Of a DNA stretch of 64,000 bases, positions 26,482 to 35,839 are shown in pieces. Origin of the DNA: CAYJGJ01 sp964367585 (GTDB taxonomy: Bacteria; Bacillota; Clostridia; Peptostreptococcales; Anaerovoracaceae); contig CAYIYH010000001.1 of NCBI GenBank assembly GCA_964367585.1, forward strand, positions 434,001 through 498,000. The letters run 5' to 3'. The notes below the pieces were generated by a model. That model worked only from the letters and a program-made list of their open reading frames with translations. It was not told the origin of the DNA and searched no databases. The position numbers were made by a program, and so were the translations under genes. Each line of letters opens with the position of its first letter. Within the stretch, counting starts at the first letter, position 1.

Positions 26482-27540
26482 TTGAGAAAATTCAGGATAT
26501 TCAAACTATATCTATTCATATTTGCAATCAGTTTTATTATACTTGGAACTGACCTCGCAATTTGGGGGACATTTTTAGCATCGAATATTATATTATTTTT
26601 GCTCACAGTCAATACTACCGAAAAACTCCGCAATAAGTTTTTTTCTTTAATTTGTTTTTCTGCATTGACAATCCTTCAATATTGGTTCATTTTCTCGATT
26701 TTCACAGAAAGAACATTTTATACACCTACCAGTTTCTTTATTCGGGCTATTCTTTACATGCTATTGATATCGTCATTTTTGCTTGAGCATTTTTTAGAAA
26801 TGAAAAACTATAACAACTATTTTTTCCATCCGGGAAAAAATTCCCTATTCTTACCAATAGGGGGATTAAAAGATTTTTTACAATTACTCGGCGAAAAAAG
26901 AAAACACATGAGAGATGTAAGAGAATTTATTACTATCAAGAATATAGTGTATTTACTTGAAGAATTGCGGAGAAATAATTCCTTTATTTACACTAATAAC
27001 GGAGCGTTATCTGATGAATATTTTGAAAAAGTAGAGCAATCATTCGACGACCCAAATATATATATTATCCTATCCGATTCTGGCAGCGTACCGAGTAATT
27101 TCTTTAAAATATTTACTGCTGAAAGTCATAATCATGCATCAATTTCTTTTGATAGAGAATTATACACGTTGATAAGTTATAATGGAGGCGAAAGAATAAA
27201 TCCTCCGGGACTCAATCCCGAACTTCTTACATATTTGATGAAATACCCCGATTCATCTGTTTATGTATACAGTTTGAAAGTATCTCCTGAACAAAAGCGA
27301 AAAATGATAGAAAAGGTAAGGGAAATTAACGATACTGGGAGCGCATATAATCTTATGGGTATATTATTGCGAAACTCTTATAAGCCTAATATATTGTATT
27401 GTTCCCAATTTGTCTATTCCCTACTGGAATATGCCGACGCAAATTATTTTGAGAAAAAAAGTAAAAATATCCGACCATCTGAGCTAATCGAATTAGATTA
27501 CGAAAGAAAATTAAAATTTGAAGAGGTAATCAAGTTCTAG
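26482..27540 (+). CDS. Membrane-anchored protein with permuted papain-like (YiiX/NlpC-type) domain
   Basis: 352 aa beginning with TTG at 26482; GAAAGGA lies 12 bases upstream. Four hydrophobic segments occupy the first 110 residues. The soluble C-terminal part has an early histidine (ESHNHASISFDREL) and a late cysteine (ILYCSQFVYSLLEYADANYF) followed by RPSELIEL. This His-then-Cys order, with CSQ/CSEFV, is the hallmark of circularly permuted NlpC/P60 folds (YiiX/YebB-like), which cleave amide or ester bonds. I see this by motif only. Confidence 0.75.
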   Translation: MRKFRIFKLYLFIFAISFIILGTDLAIWGTFLASNIILFLLTVNTTEKLRNKFFSLICFSALTILQYWFIFSIFTERTFYTPTSFFIRAILYMLLISSFLLEHFLEMKNYNNYFFHPGKNSLFLPIGGLKDFLQLLGEKRKHMRDVREFITIKNIVYLLEELRRNNSFIYTNNGALSDEYFEKVEQSFDDPNIYIILSDSGSVPSNFFKIFTAESHNHASISFDRELYTLISYNGGERINPPGLNPELLTYLMKYPDSSVYVYSLKVSPEQKRKMIEKVREINDTGSAYNLMGILLRNSYKPNILYCSQFVYSLLEYADANYFEKKSKNIRPSELIELDYERKLKFEEVIKF

Positions 27541-27571
27541 AGCAAACCATATTAAAAGCAACCTTTGAAAT

Positions 27572-29260
27572 TCACCTCTCAAAATTTGTAAAATTAATTC
27601 CAATAGTTTCACTAAAACAGTCGAGTAACATTTTTTTCATTTTGACTAGTCCATTTAATTCATTACACTCAATATTAAGAACCATGATTGGATCATGTAG
27701 TGATTTTCGTAGCAATGCCCATCCATTTATGTCCGCACTCCTAAATTCTACCCTTACTCCTTCATAGTTTGGATTTGTCAAAAGTATATTGTATTCCTCT
27801 TGATTTTTATTAGTCCAGTTTTCAAGGTGTAACAAAGCCTTATCTCCACAAGATATAAAATCATCCTCAGTTATTTGGAATCTAATCTCTTCTTTTTCTA
27901 TCGGATGATTAAGTGGTTCTAAAATAGAGTCTATTCTTGTATTCTCTTGAGCAAGTTTTGCCGCCTTAATTACTATTTTTATTGCAAGGTATGCTCCGTC
28001 GTCCAAAAAGAAATTCTCCTTGAATGCAGCATGTCCCGAAGTTTCTATTGCAAGCTGGCTATCTATACCCTGTTCATTTAAGTCAATTGCCTTATTGATT
28101 ACATTTTTATATCCCCGCATATATCTCAGATGGGCTACTCCTAGATGCTCCTCTAAGTAATCGGTCAAATGAACACTAGTAATGCTATCTGTAACAATCG
28201 TTGTCTTAGGGTTTTCCCCAACTACTAACGAAGCTGCAAGGGCAATAATCGAATTACGGTTGATCGGGTTTCCCATTCTATCGACGGCGGAAATCCTGTC
28301 AACATCTGTATCAAAAATTATTCCTAGATCTGCATTATTATCTATCACGGCCTTACAAATAGATGCCATAGCATCATCATCCTCTGGATTAGGTATATGA
28401 TTAGGGAAAAGTCCATCGGGCTCAAGGAATTGGCTCCCTCTCACGTTGGCACCTAAAGGTCGCAGTATCTTATTTGCGAAAAAACCACCCGCACCATTTC
28501 CCGCATCAACTACTATGTGCAAATTAGCAAGTGGAATATCATAATTCTTATTACAGGAAACTTCCTCTTTAATTTTGTCACACAAATATTCAGAATATGT
28601 ATCAATTAGATCTATTTTTTTCCTCTTGTCTGAATTCTTTTCTTCCAGTGCACAGGATAACTCCTCCTCTCCAGAATTTAGCGAATTAATTCTCGATACG
28701 TCTGGATTTCCATTTTCTTCCGCATAATTTAAGATCTCAGAAATATCTTTTTTATTAAGGCCACCTTCCTTAGTGAAGAACTTAAACCCATTTCTATCAT
28801 ATGGCAAATGGCTTGCCGTAATCATAATAGCTGCATCACAGTCATATTCCATAAACTTAGTCGCCATAAACATAGCTGGAGTAGAAGCAAGACCCGCGTC
28901 AAAAATAATCACATTCTCTCTTATTAGAAATGCATCAATCAATGTTTCTTTTATTTTCGGAGCAGACAATCTAGAGTCATGACCTATTGCGATTTTGAAG
29001 GTTTTTGCTCTTGTTTTATTAGATAGCCACTTGTAAAAGCCGTGCGCTATATCCGAAATTACTTCCGTTGTCAGAGTTTTTGCTTTTGAATTTTCGCTTT
29101 TTGATAGAGACAATAAAGCCTCTTCACCATATCGAGCGAGTAGATTTTGAGATTGGACAAGATCAGAGTTTAAGTCGAAGTCTTCGGAGATTATTGCAAC
29201 ACCCCTTATATCACTACCATTTTGTAGATACTTGTAACTCTTATTTTTTCCTTGATTCAT
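27572..29260 (-). CDS. Phosphoglucomutase/phosphomannomutase-family phosphohexomutase
   Basis: 562 aa. Catalytic phosphoserine loop TASHLPYDRNGFKFF, metal loop DTDVDRIS, sugar-binding loop ETSGHAAFKENFFLDDGAY, and a C-terminal phosphate-binding region (VEFRSADINGWALLRKSLHD). It interconverts hexose 1- and 6-phosphates; which sugar is unclear. At 562 aa it is longer than ManB-type enzymes (about 450), with extra residues mainly near the metal loop and N-terminus. Stands alone on the minus strand. Confidence 0.88.
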   Translation of the reverse strand: MNQGKNKSYKYLQNGSDIRGVAIISEDFDLNSDLVQSQNLLARYGEEALLSLSKSENSKAKTLTTEVISDIAHGFYKWLSNKTRAKTFKIAIGHDSRLSAPKIKETLIDAFLIRENVIIFDAGLASTPAMFMATKFMEYDCDAAIMITASHLPYDRNGFKFFTKEGGLNKKDISEILNYAEENGNPDVSRINSLNSGEEELSCALEEKNSDKRKKIDLIDTYSEYLCDKIKEEVSCNKNYDIPLANLHIVVDAGNGAGGFFANKILRPLGANVRGSQFLEPDGLFPNHIPNPEDDDAMASICKAVIDNNADLGIIFDTDVDRISAVDRMGNPINRNSIIALAASLVVGENPKTTIVTDSITSVHLTDYLEEHLGVAHLRYMRGYKNVINKAIDLNEQGIDSQLAIETSGHAAFKENFFLDDGAYLAIKIVIKAAKLAQENTRIDSILEPLNHPIEKEEIRFQITEDDFISCGDKALLHLENWTNKNQEEYNILLTNPNYEGVRVEFRSADINGWALLRKSLHDPIMVLNIECNELNGLVKMKKMLLDCFSETIGINFTNFER

Positions 29261-29285
29261 ATTAATTCCCTCAAATGAGTTTTAA

Positions 29286-29345
29286 ATCGAGGCTACCGTG
29301 CTTGCACGATTAGTCCATGCCGAAGATTGCACACCAACACGAGAG
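29286..29345. repeat. Second copy of the dispersed hairpin element
   Basis: ATCGAGGCTACCGTGCTTGC followed by ACGATTAGTCCATGCCGAAG, with perfect hairpin CGTGC-TT-GCACG at 29295-29312 region. It resembles 18910-18965. Confidence 0.45.
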
Positions 29346-29363
29346 GTGATTAGCCGCTCAGGG

Positions 29364-29396
29364 TTTCAGTGTGAGATTATGTACTCGTCACTGAAA
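29364..29396. other. Inverted repeat TTTCAGTG/CACTGAAA
   Basis: 8-bp perfect arms separated by 17 bases, directly before the terminator-like hairpin at 29404. Role unknown. Confidence 0.55.
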
Positions 29397-29403
29397 TCCT
29401 GAA

Positions 29404-29436
29404 ATGTCCCCCGCCACCTATAGAGGCGGGGGACAT
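29404..29436. terminator. GC-rich hairpin, probable terminator of the ATP-grasp gene
   Basis: 12-bp perfect stem ATGTCCCCCGCC / GGCGGGGGACAT with a 9-base loop. It lies just past the stop of the minus-strand ATP-grasp gene (29463). No long T tract is present on either side, so the terminator role is moderate. Confidence 0.6.
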
Positions 29437-29462
29437 CGTGCCGTGATTATATCGGTGATATA

Positions 29463-30341
29463 TTATAGACTCCTATACTTTTTACCTATATACGCTGCAG
29501 TTTCTTTCATTAGATCAAATTGAAACATTTCCGTGTTGTCTTCACTTACATTTGAAACAGAATTCACATCGATGACATAAAACCCCTTCTCGTTTTCTAT
29601 TATATCCATACTCCCAGTTTCTATGGAAAGTATATCCATAACCTTTACTGCAGTTTCTTTTATTTCCTTCGGACAATCACTATAATTTTTGTATTTTGAC
29701 CCCAAATTATAAGAAGACAATCCATTTTCAGTTACACTTCTTTTTAAGATAAGCTTACACTGACCACCGATTATTTCAATACGGGTAAGGTAGCCATATA
29801 TAGGATATATATACTCTTGAATTATGTATTTTACCTTTTGTGCAAATCCCATGGACTCAATTAATTCATCTTTTGAATTTAATATAAAAGTTGCATTTGA
29901 TCTACCGCCACAATCAGGCTTAGCAATGCAAGGATACTTAATTCTATCTGTCACATCTTGATCCAATGCCACGTCTATCGCATCGCTAGGAAAAAACACT
30001 CCATATACTTCTGGCACGCCTATATCGTGTTCTTTCAGGACTTTCGTGGATAGCGCTTTACTGATTTCATAATCATGAGCTTCATAGGTGTTTACCATAG
30101 GTATTTCATTGTCTTTTAAGAAAGCTATTATCTTTTCCATCTGTACAAGAGATTTTTCATGCCCTCTAAAAACAGAACTTGCAAATACCCTGCTTACGAT
30201 AAGATCAAAACCTCGAAGACTCTCTAGGTCAATATCATTCTGGAGATCTATAAGAACACAGTCTATTCCTAGAGCTTCTATTTCACTGTGCAGCTTATAA
30301 CTTGACCATTCCTTGGATTCGAATAAAATTCCTATTCCCAT
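29463..30341 (-). CDS. ATP-grasp family protein (RimK-like)
   Basis: 292 aa. The central and C-terminal parts have ATP-grasp features: NTYEAHDYEISKALSTKVLK, KYPCIAKPDCGGRSNATFIL (glycine-rich ATP loop), YIIQEYI (hinge) and the magnesium triad region GSMDIIENEKGFYVIDVNSV. The N-terminal third is a Rossmann-type pre-ATP-grasp domain. Such enzymes ligate a carboxylate to an amine; substrates unknown. Its neighbours give no clue. Confidence 0.85.
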   Translation of the reverse strand: MGIGILFESKEWSSYKLHSEIEALGIDCVLIDLQNDIDLESLRGFDLIVSRVFASSVFRGHEKSLVQMEKIIAFLKDNEIPMVNTYEAHDYEISKALSTKVLKEHDIGVPEVYGVFFPSDAIDVALDQDVTDRIKYPCIAKPDCGGRSNATFILNSKDELIESMGFAQKVKYIIQEYIYPIYGYLTRIEIIGGQCKLILKRSVTENGLSSYNLGSKYKNYSDCPKEIKETAVKVMDILSIETGSMDIIENEKGFYVIDVNSVSNVSEDNTEMFQFDLMKETAAYIGKKYRSL

Positions 30342-30456
30342 GCTTAAATATTACCTGTCCTTTAATTACAATAATTTCGATAATGACATTTCAAAAACAC
30401 GCGTCTTCCATATGCACATACAGAGTCAAAGCGAACGGCAAGTAGAACGACAAATA

Positions 30457-31152
30457 TTATCTAAACGTCATTGGCAATACAAGTAGCACACTCACGAAGT
30501 GCAATACACTTCCCGTCAAAACGAATATGTGCCAAACTCCGTGCATAAATTTTTTCTTTTTTTGTACATAAAATATAATTCCGGACGTGTATGAGATTCC
30601 ACCTAGCACCAAAATTATAAAAGCGGCGGTTGGTAACGCGTTCACAATTGGAACTATTACCCAAACTACAGCCCATCCCATTATTACATACAAAGCAAGA
30701 CTAATTTTTTCCGTCTTGTTAATACTTATCGCATTCATCACCACTCCGGATATTGCACATGTCCAAACAACAACTACTATTATAATTCCTATAGTCTGAC
30801 CTCTTAGCGCAATTAAACATAAAGGGGTGTAAGTTCCTGCGATTAGCAGGTAAATTGAGGCATGATCAAATATTCTAAATACTCTTTTTATCGTAGGATT
30901 AGTAAAAGAATGATAAAGTGTAGACATTGTATATAAAAGAGTCAGGCAAAACCCATATATAGCACTAGATATAATTGCTAAAGCATCCCCATAAATGATC
31001 GACAATGTTAGAAGTATTGTGGTTGCAATAACTCCAAAAATTGATCCGACTCCATGAGAGACGGCATTAAGTATTTCCTCACCGATTGTATATTTAGGTA
31101 GTTTTATCTTTTGCTTTGTTTTAATATTTGTGTCATCTGCGATTGAGTACAT
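30457..31152 (-). CDS. Hemolysin III / PAQR-family membrane protein
   Basis: 231 aa, seven hydrophobic segments, AAAGGAG before the ATG. The family signature EEILNAVSHGVGSIFGV and the C-terminal HGVWHIFVLTGSVLHFVSV hold the conserved histidines, and YHSF with FDHASIYLLIAGTYTP matches HlyIII/YqfA. Bacterial members (TrhA) influence membrane energetics and fatty acid composition. Confidence 0.93.
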   Translation of the reverse strand: MYSIADDTNIKTKQKIKLPKYTIGEEILNAVSHGVGSIFGVIATTILLTLSIIYGDALAIISSAIYGFCLTLLYTMSTLYHSFTNPTIKRVFRIFDHASIYLLIAGTYTPLCLIALRGQTIGIIIVVVVWTCAISGVVMNAISINKTEKISLALYVIMGWAVVWVIVPIVNALPTAAFIILVLGGISYTSGIIFYVQKKKKFMHGVWHIFVLTGSVLHFVSVLLVLPMTFR

Positions 31153-31347
31153 TATTTTTTCTCCTTTGTAGTTTGGATTGCATCATAATCCATTATTAGT
31201 AATGAATATCCCCCAATATGGTATTCATTACCACATTATAATACATTAATAACTACATGGAGTCAATACTATTATAGAATAAAATTACTTTTTTTATAGA
31301 ATTGCATTCAAAGGTTCCTTATGGTTATGGTAAAATCAGTCAGACTA

Positions 31348-31905
31348 TTATTCTTTAAGTGGATTGCCGTCGTTGTCGAAAAGCGGCAAGTTTTCCAAAC
31401 AGATTATATCGTCTCGTTCAATAGCAATTCCCTCCGCAAGTACAGCCATCTTCCCAACTATTTCACAATCAACCTGGCTCAAGAGCACCTCAATAGATGT
31501 CAAAGATTCACCCGTACTTATTACATCATCGACAATAAGAACCCTTTTCCCTGTCAACATCTCTTTGTCAGCTTTTCCGATACATAATCGTTGGACATTC
31601 GCTGTCGTAATGCTATAAACGTCGGTAGAAATTATGTCTTGCATGTACAGCTTTTCTCCTTTACGCGCGATGACATATTCATTGTGTCCCGCTTGTCTAG
31701 CCATTTCATAAATAAGAGGAATGCTCTTCGCCTCTGCCGTCATTAAAATATCAAATTCCGGAGCTTTCTTAAGAAGTTCTGTTGCCGCAGCCTTCGTCAT
31801 CTCAACGTCACCGAATAAAACAAATCCAGCAATAGACAAATTATCGTTTATTTTACATATAGGAAGTTTACGAGTTACGCCTGCAATTTTCATTTCATGA
31901 TACAT
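31348..31905 (-). CDS. Type I phosphoribosyltransferase (adenine/xanthine PRT-like)
   Basis: 185 aa; the start is uncertain (ATG at 31905 or M5 two codons later). The PRPP loop is VLIVDDVISTGESLTSI, with two consecutive Asp residues and TGES. MTAEAKSIPLIYEMARQAGH matches the pocket of Apt-like enzymes. It would salvage a purine base with PRPP. The base cannot be fixed from sequence. Confidence 0.88.
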   Translation of the reverse strand: MYHEMKIAGVTRKLPICKINDNLSIAGFVLFGDVEMTKAAATELLKKAPEFDILMTAEAKSIPLIYEMARQAGHNEYVIARKGEKLYMQDIISTDVYSITTANVQRLCIGKADKEMLTGKRVLIVDDVISTGESLTSIEVLLSQVDCEIVGKMAVLAEGIAIERDDIICLENLPLFDNDGNPLKE

Positions 31906-31979
31906 AATAGTCTTTAGGCATCACATATTTATTCTAAAATTGTTAAATATGCATGCTTTTCCTTTCTCATTAATCTTTA

Positions 31980-32540
31980 CTATGACTGAGGAATCGAATC
32001 TTCTACAGTTTTCATTGCTTCCAATGTCTGTTCTAAAAGATAGTCGAGTTCCCAATCGAGCATACTTGCACCTGTCTTAATTACTTCTCTGTCACAACCA
32101 GCAGCAAATTTTACATCTTTAAATTTCTTTTTCAGTGATTTTAACTCCATATCTTTACAGCTCTTAGAAGGTCTCATAAGTGCGGCTGCGCCAATAAGCC
32201 CGGTTAGTTCGTCACATGCAAAGAGTACTTTTTCCATCATATGTATTGGCTCGACATCTGAGCAAGTTCCATATGCATGTGAAACAACAGCATGGACTAA
32301 TTCCTCCGATGCATCTATTTCCGCGAGCAGCTCTGGTGCTTTTTTACAATGTTCATCAGGAAATTGGCCATAGTCTATGTCATGGAGTAGTCCTACTAAT
32401 TCCCAAAAATCCTCCTCACTTTCATATCCTAATTTATTAGCAAAATATTTCATGGTTCCAGCAACTGCGTGAGCATGCTGTATATGAAAAGGCTCTTTGT
32501 TATACTTGTGGAGCAATTCCATCGCTATTTCTTTATTCAT
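31980..32540 (-). CDS. HD-domain phosphohydrolase
   Basis: 186 aa from the ATG at 32540 (MNKEIAMELLHKYNKEPFHI); no strong ribosome site is visible, and a TTG at 32561 is an alternative. HD motif pieces: HIQHAHAV, LLHDIDYGQFP, HAVVSHAYG, and DELTGLIGAAALMRP. This matches the small COG2316-like HD family. Substrate unknown. Confidence 0.85.
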   Translation of the reverse strand: MNKEIAMELLHKYNKEPFHIQHAHAVAGTMKYFANKLGYESEEDFWELVGLLHDIDYGQFPDEHCKKAPELLAEIDASEELVHAVVSHAYGTCSDVEPIHMMEKVLFACDELTGLIGAAALMRPSKSCKDMELKSLKKKFKDVKFAAGCDREVIKTGASMLDWELDYLLEQTLEAMKTVEDSIPQS

Positions 32541-32607
32541 ACTTCTTATTTGACATACCAATTTCGGAATATAATTAGATAATCGGCATATCTATCCTTT
32601 CTTATAT

Positions 32608-33540
32608 TTATTTGGATTCCTTACCTTCGAAAAACTGTGGCAATAGTACCGCAACTAAAATAATTCCACATCCAATCAATTCATTAAGTGACAACGTCTC
32701 TGATAAAATAAGCATGCCAAACAATACCGCAAAAACGGACTCGGTACTTAATATTAACGACGCCGTAGTAGGTTCCGCATGTTTTTGCGCTACCACTTGC
32801 AATGTATATGCAACCCCCGACGAAACGACTCCTGCATACAGAATTGGCCCCCATGTTTCCAATATCAATGGAAGATTCGGATTTTCAAATACAAACATAC
32901 ATATTATACCAAGCATTCCTGCGAACAAAAATTGCACACACGAAAGTTTTACTCCGTCACATTTTGGTGAAAAATGGTCTATGACTAAGATGTGACATGC
33001 AAAGGCAAACGCACAAAGCAAAACAAAGAAATCTCCTATCTCTATCGTAAATCCATTCGGATTGTCCGCTATTGAGAGGAAGTAAAAACCTGCAACTGCA
33101 AGCGCAACACATCCCCATATTAATGGTTTTACTCTATGTTTGAGGAATAAACCAAGTATCGGAACAATAACAATATATAATGTTGTAATGAACCCGGTTT
33201 TCCCCGCATCCGCACCAAATGCTAGTCCAAATTGCTGCAATGTACTAGCTACAAAAAGAGCTGTTCCACATGAAATACCACCGATGATTGTTATTTTAAC
33301 ATCGTCCTTTTGAGAAAGCACAGATTTTCCAGCCTGCCCTGTGGCTGGCGATGAATATTTTTTATATAGGAATTGCATAATATATATGATAGGAATCAAG
33401 AATATTCCGCCAATAAAAGTCCTTATTCCATTATACGTAAATGGTTCTAATACTGTACCCGCTTTTTGGGCAACGAATGCGGACCCCCATATTATTGCTG
33501 TTATGAAAAGCATAATATTGCTTTGCATTCTTTTGTTCAT
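32608..33540 (-). CDS. DMT-superfamily (EamA) exporter
   Basis: 310 aa with ten hydrophobic segments in two EamA repeats (AIIWGSAFVAQKAG at the start, GVVSSGVAYTLQVVAQK and EPTTASLILSTESVFAVLFG in the second half). GGAAGGGAAAA lies before the ATG. Such proteins export metabolites or amino acids. Codirectional with the HD gene 67 bases downstream. Confidence 0.9.
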   Translation of the reverse strand: MNKRMQSNIMLFITAIIWGSAFVAQKAGTVLEPFTYNGIRTFIGGIFLIPIIYIMQFLYKKYSSPATGQAGKSVLSQKDDVKITIIGGISCGTALFVASTLQQFGLAFGADAGKTGFITTLYIVIVPILGLFLKHRVKPLIWGCVALAVAGFYFLSIADNPNGFTIEIGDFFVLLCAFAFACHILVIDHFSPKCDGVKLSCVQFLFAGMLGIICMFVFENPNLPLILETWGPILYAGVVSSGVAYTLQVVAQKHAEPTTASLILSTESVFAVLFGMLILSETLSLNELIGCGIILVAVLLPQFFEGKESK

Positions 33541-33569
33541 GTATTTTCCCTTCCTTTTTTGTATTTTGA

Positions 33570-34160
33570 CTATCTTCCGGTTATTCTTATACTGTCTATA
33601 ATCATTCTAATCCTATCGTCTGACATTATCGCTTTAATGCTATCATTCTCGTCGACAGGCCTTATAACAATAAATGTAGGCAGTTTACATGCATCATCTG
33701 TATTGAGCACTCTTGTTACTACATTTTCCAACTCATACTCTATTGCCGCTCTTGTTGCTGTATTTACTTCTTCTACATTCGCTTCAACCAAATCGAATGG
33801 ATCATTGACCATAAAATTTCTAAATTGTTTATAAGTAGGAAATTTCAATTCACCATGTGCTTCCTCGTACTTAACATTTTCTTGAAACACATGATTAGTT
33901 GTTGTAAAACTAATGGTGACCACATCTCCAATTAGGATAAAATCTTCACCATCAATTAAGTCCTTTTTATCGGTTGAAAGCCTATATTCTTGATCACCTG
34001 CTCCTCCTTTTGGTACAGTTATTTCAATATTGATATTATCCGTTGAATAGGATAACTCATCGTTACCCAACTCCTCATATACTACATAAACTAGTACAAT
34101 TACTACTATCAATATACAATATAAATAGCCTCTTTTTTTCATAAAAGTTGATCTTTTCAC
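33570..34160 (-). CDS. Membrane-anchored extracytoplasmic protein, unknown function
   Basis: 196 aa. A single N-terminal hydrophobic helix (about residues 12-27, after MKKRGY) is followed by a soluble domain with no cysteines except one and several beta-like stretches (NINIEITVPKGG, VVTISFTT). It could be an anchored lipo- or sensor-type protein. No family recognised. The start could be GTG at 34160 or ATG at about 34142. Codirectional with the DMT exporter 30 bases downstream. Confidence 0.75.
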   Translation of the reverse strand: MKRSTFMKKRGYLYCILIVVIVLVYVVYEELGNDELSYSTDNINIEITVPKGGAGDQEYRLSTDKKDLIDGEDFILIGDVVTISFTTTNHVFQENVKYEEAHGELKFPTYKQFRNFMVNDPFDLVEANVEEVNTATRAAIEYELENVVTRVLNTDDACKLPTFIVIRPVDENDSIKAIMSDDRIRMIIDSIRITGR

Positions 34161-34350
34161 TTTCTGGTATCACCTTTTTTCTTTGATTTTATGCAATTTA
34201 GCATCTTTTTTTTCTAACTATTTCGCATCAAATATTGTAGTCATAAATGCATTTAACGTCTTCCACGGACGATTCGTGAGCCATGCAAAAATCAACTATT
34301 AAATTTGAATTCTTGCCTATTTATTTTAATCTAAAAATACTCTATTAGCA

Positions 34351-34386
34351 AGCAATTTTAGCAATTTTAGCAATTTTAGCAATTTT
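34351..34386. repeat. Four tandem copies of a 9-base unit
   Basis: AGCAATTTT repeated four times without change (34351-34359, 34360-34368, 34369-34377, 34378-34386), upstream of the flavodiiron promoter. Could be a binding-site array or slippage product. Confidence 0.9.
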
Positions 34387-34407
34387 ACTTTACGATTTTA
34401 TTTTGTT

Positions 34408-34436
34408 TTGCGATTGCAAGAACTTTATTGTATAAT
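34408..34436 (+). promoter_or_regulatory. Predicted promoter of the leader ORF and flavodiiron gene
   Basis: TTGCGA (34408-34413), 17 bases, TATAAT (34431-34436). The -10 is consensus and the -35 is weak. Confidence 0.6.
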
Positions 34437-34539
34437 AGATACTAAAGGTTAGAAACAATCACACTTAAAAAATCTCGTGCGTTTCTACGCATTTGTAAAA
34501 ACGCATACATTTATAATTCAATTTTAATTATTAAGTCGC

Positions 34540-34562
34540 CCCTATGCGGCAATAACATAGGG
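34540..34562 (+). promoter_or_regulatory. Hairpin overlapping the leader ribosome site
   Basis: CCCTATG (34540-34546) can pair with CATAGGG (34556-34562). The 3' arm runs into the GGGAGAAGGG site of the leader ORF, so the hairpin could partly block translation. Confidence 0.5.
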
Positions 34563-34569
34563 AGAAGGG

Positions 34570-34632
34570 ATGAGTATATTATTTGCTCGATTAGATGAGC
34601 AGTCACAATATACGAAGAAAAGATATGTATGA
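34570..34632 (+). CDS. Short leader ORF (20 aa) overlapping the flavodiiron start
   Basis: ATG at 34570 with the strong site GGGAGAAGGG gives MSILFARLDEQSQYTKKRYV and a TGA at 34630-34632. It overlaps the flavodiiron ATG (34625) by 8 bases in another frame. The main gene itself has only a weak site (AAGAAAAGAT). Termination next to the second start suggests translational coupling. No known peptide. Confidence 0.5.
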   Translation: MSILFARLDEQSQYTKKRYV

Positions 34633-35836
34633 TGTAAAGAAAATAAATGAAGACCTCTACTGGATAGGTGCTAATGATAGAAGAATAACACTTTTTGAGA
34701 ATATTTTTCCTGTAAAAGAAGGCGTTTCATATAATTCCTATATTCTCCTCGATGAGAAAACAGTAGTGTTCGATACAGTAGACAATTCAGTAAATGAACG
34801 GTTCTTGGAGAATATTGCATATACACTCAATGGAAGAGATTTAGACTACCTAATTGTAAACCATTTAGAGCCTGACCACTGCGGAACGATCGAAACATTG
34901 ATTGCTAAATATAAAGGTATAAAGATAGTCTGCAATGCAAAAGCTAAAGCAATGGCCGAGCAATATTTTTCCAGCATAAATCCCGATGATTTTCATGTAA
35001 TAAAAGAGGGAGATGAACTCTCCGTGGGGCGGCATGTCCTTACATTCATCATGGCACCCATGCTTCACTGGCCAGAAGTCATGGTCACATACGACAAAAC
35101 GAGTAAGACACTTTTTTCTGCAGATGCTTTTGGTACTTTTGGAGCATTAGCCGGAAGAATCTTTGCAGATGAATACAACTTTGAAACTGACTTCCTTGAC
35201 TCCATGCGACGCTACTATTCAAATATTGTAGGGAAATATGGTGCACAAGCGCAAGCCCTCCTAAAAAAATCTACATCGCTTGAGATTAATTTAATTTGTC
35301 CGCTACATGGTCCTATTTGGAGAGATAATCTTGAATTACTACTAGACAAACACCAAAAATGGTCTACATACACGCCAGAAGAAAGAGGCGTTGTCATTGC
35401 ATATGCGTCGGCTTATGGTAACACGCAAAATGCTATCGAAATTCTTGCAGGAGAGCTGTGTACAAATGGATTCAAAACTGTCAAAATATTTGATGTATCT
35501 TCGACCGACACCTCTTACATAGTATCGGAAATATTTAAATACAGTCACATAGTATTCGCAGCTCCAACATATAACGGTGCAATCTTTCAAGCGATGGAAA
35601 CACTTTTGCACGATTTAAAACTACTAAACGTACAAAACAGAGTCGTTGCTTTAATTGAAAATGGATCATGGGGTCCGACAAGTGCAAAACAAATGGAGAC
35701 AATCATAGGCACTATGAAAGATATGACGATTATTGACGAAAAAGTGACTATCAAAGCAACTCTCAAAGAAAACCAATTAGACGATATAATAAATATCGCA
35801 AAAGCGTTAAGCTCGAATAAGATAATAAATAGCTAG
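34625..35836 (+). CDS. Flavodiiron protein (A-type flavoprotein, FprA family)
   Basis: 403 aa from the ATG at 34625 (MYDVKKINEDLYWIGANDR). The metallo-beta-lactamase-like part has the diiron ligands (HLEPDHCGTI, MLHWPEVM, DAFGTFG, CPLHGPIW). The flavodoxin part has FMN loop AYASAYGNTQNAIEI and APTYNGAIF, with ENGSWGPTSAKQM. No rubredoxin domain is fused. It reduces O2 to water or NO to N2O using rubredoxin electrons and protects anaerobes from oxygen. Confidence 0.95.
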   Translation: MYDVKKINEDLYWIGANDRRITLFENIFPVKEGVSYNSYILLDEKTVVFDTVDNSVNERFLENIAYTLNGRDLDYLIVNHLEPDHCGTIETLIAKYKGIKIVCNAKAKAMAEQYFSSINPDDFHVIKEGDELSVGRHVLTFIMAPMLHWPEVMVTYDKTSKTLFSADAFGTFGALAGRIFADEYNFETDFLDSMRRYYSNIVGKYGAQAQALLKKSTSLEINLICPLHGPIWRDNLELLLDKHQKWSTYTPEERGVVIAYASAYGNTQNAIEILAGELCTNGFKTVKIFDVSSTDTSYIVSEIFKYSHIVFAAPTYNGAIFQAMETLLHDLKLLNVQNRVVALIENGSWGPTSAKQMETIIGTMKDMTIIDEKVTIKATLKENQLDDIINIAKALSSNKIINS

Positions 35837-35839
35837 AAT

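Larger units (their letters stand above)
34161..34569. other. Gene-free AT-rich region upstream of the flavodiiron operon
   Basis: Besides the 9-base repeat, the promoter and the hairpin listed separately, only a small hairpin (TGCGT-TTCT-ACGCA near 34478-34491) was seen. No ORF over 30 codons with a ribosome site. Confidence 0.6.
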
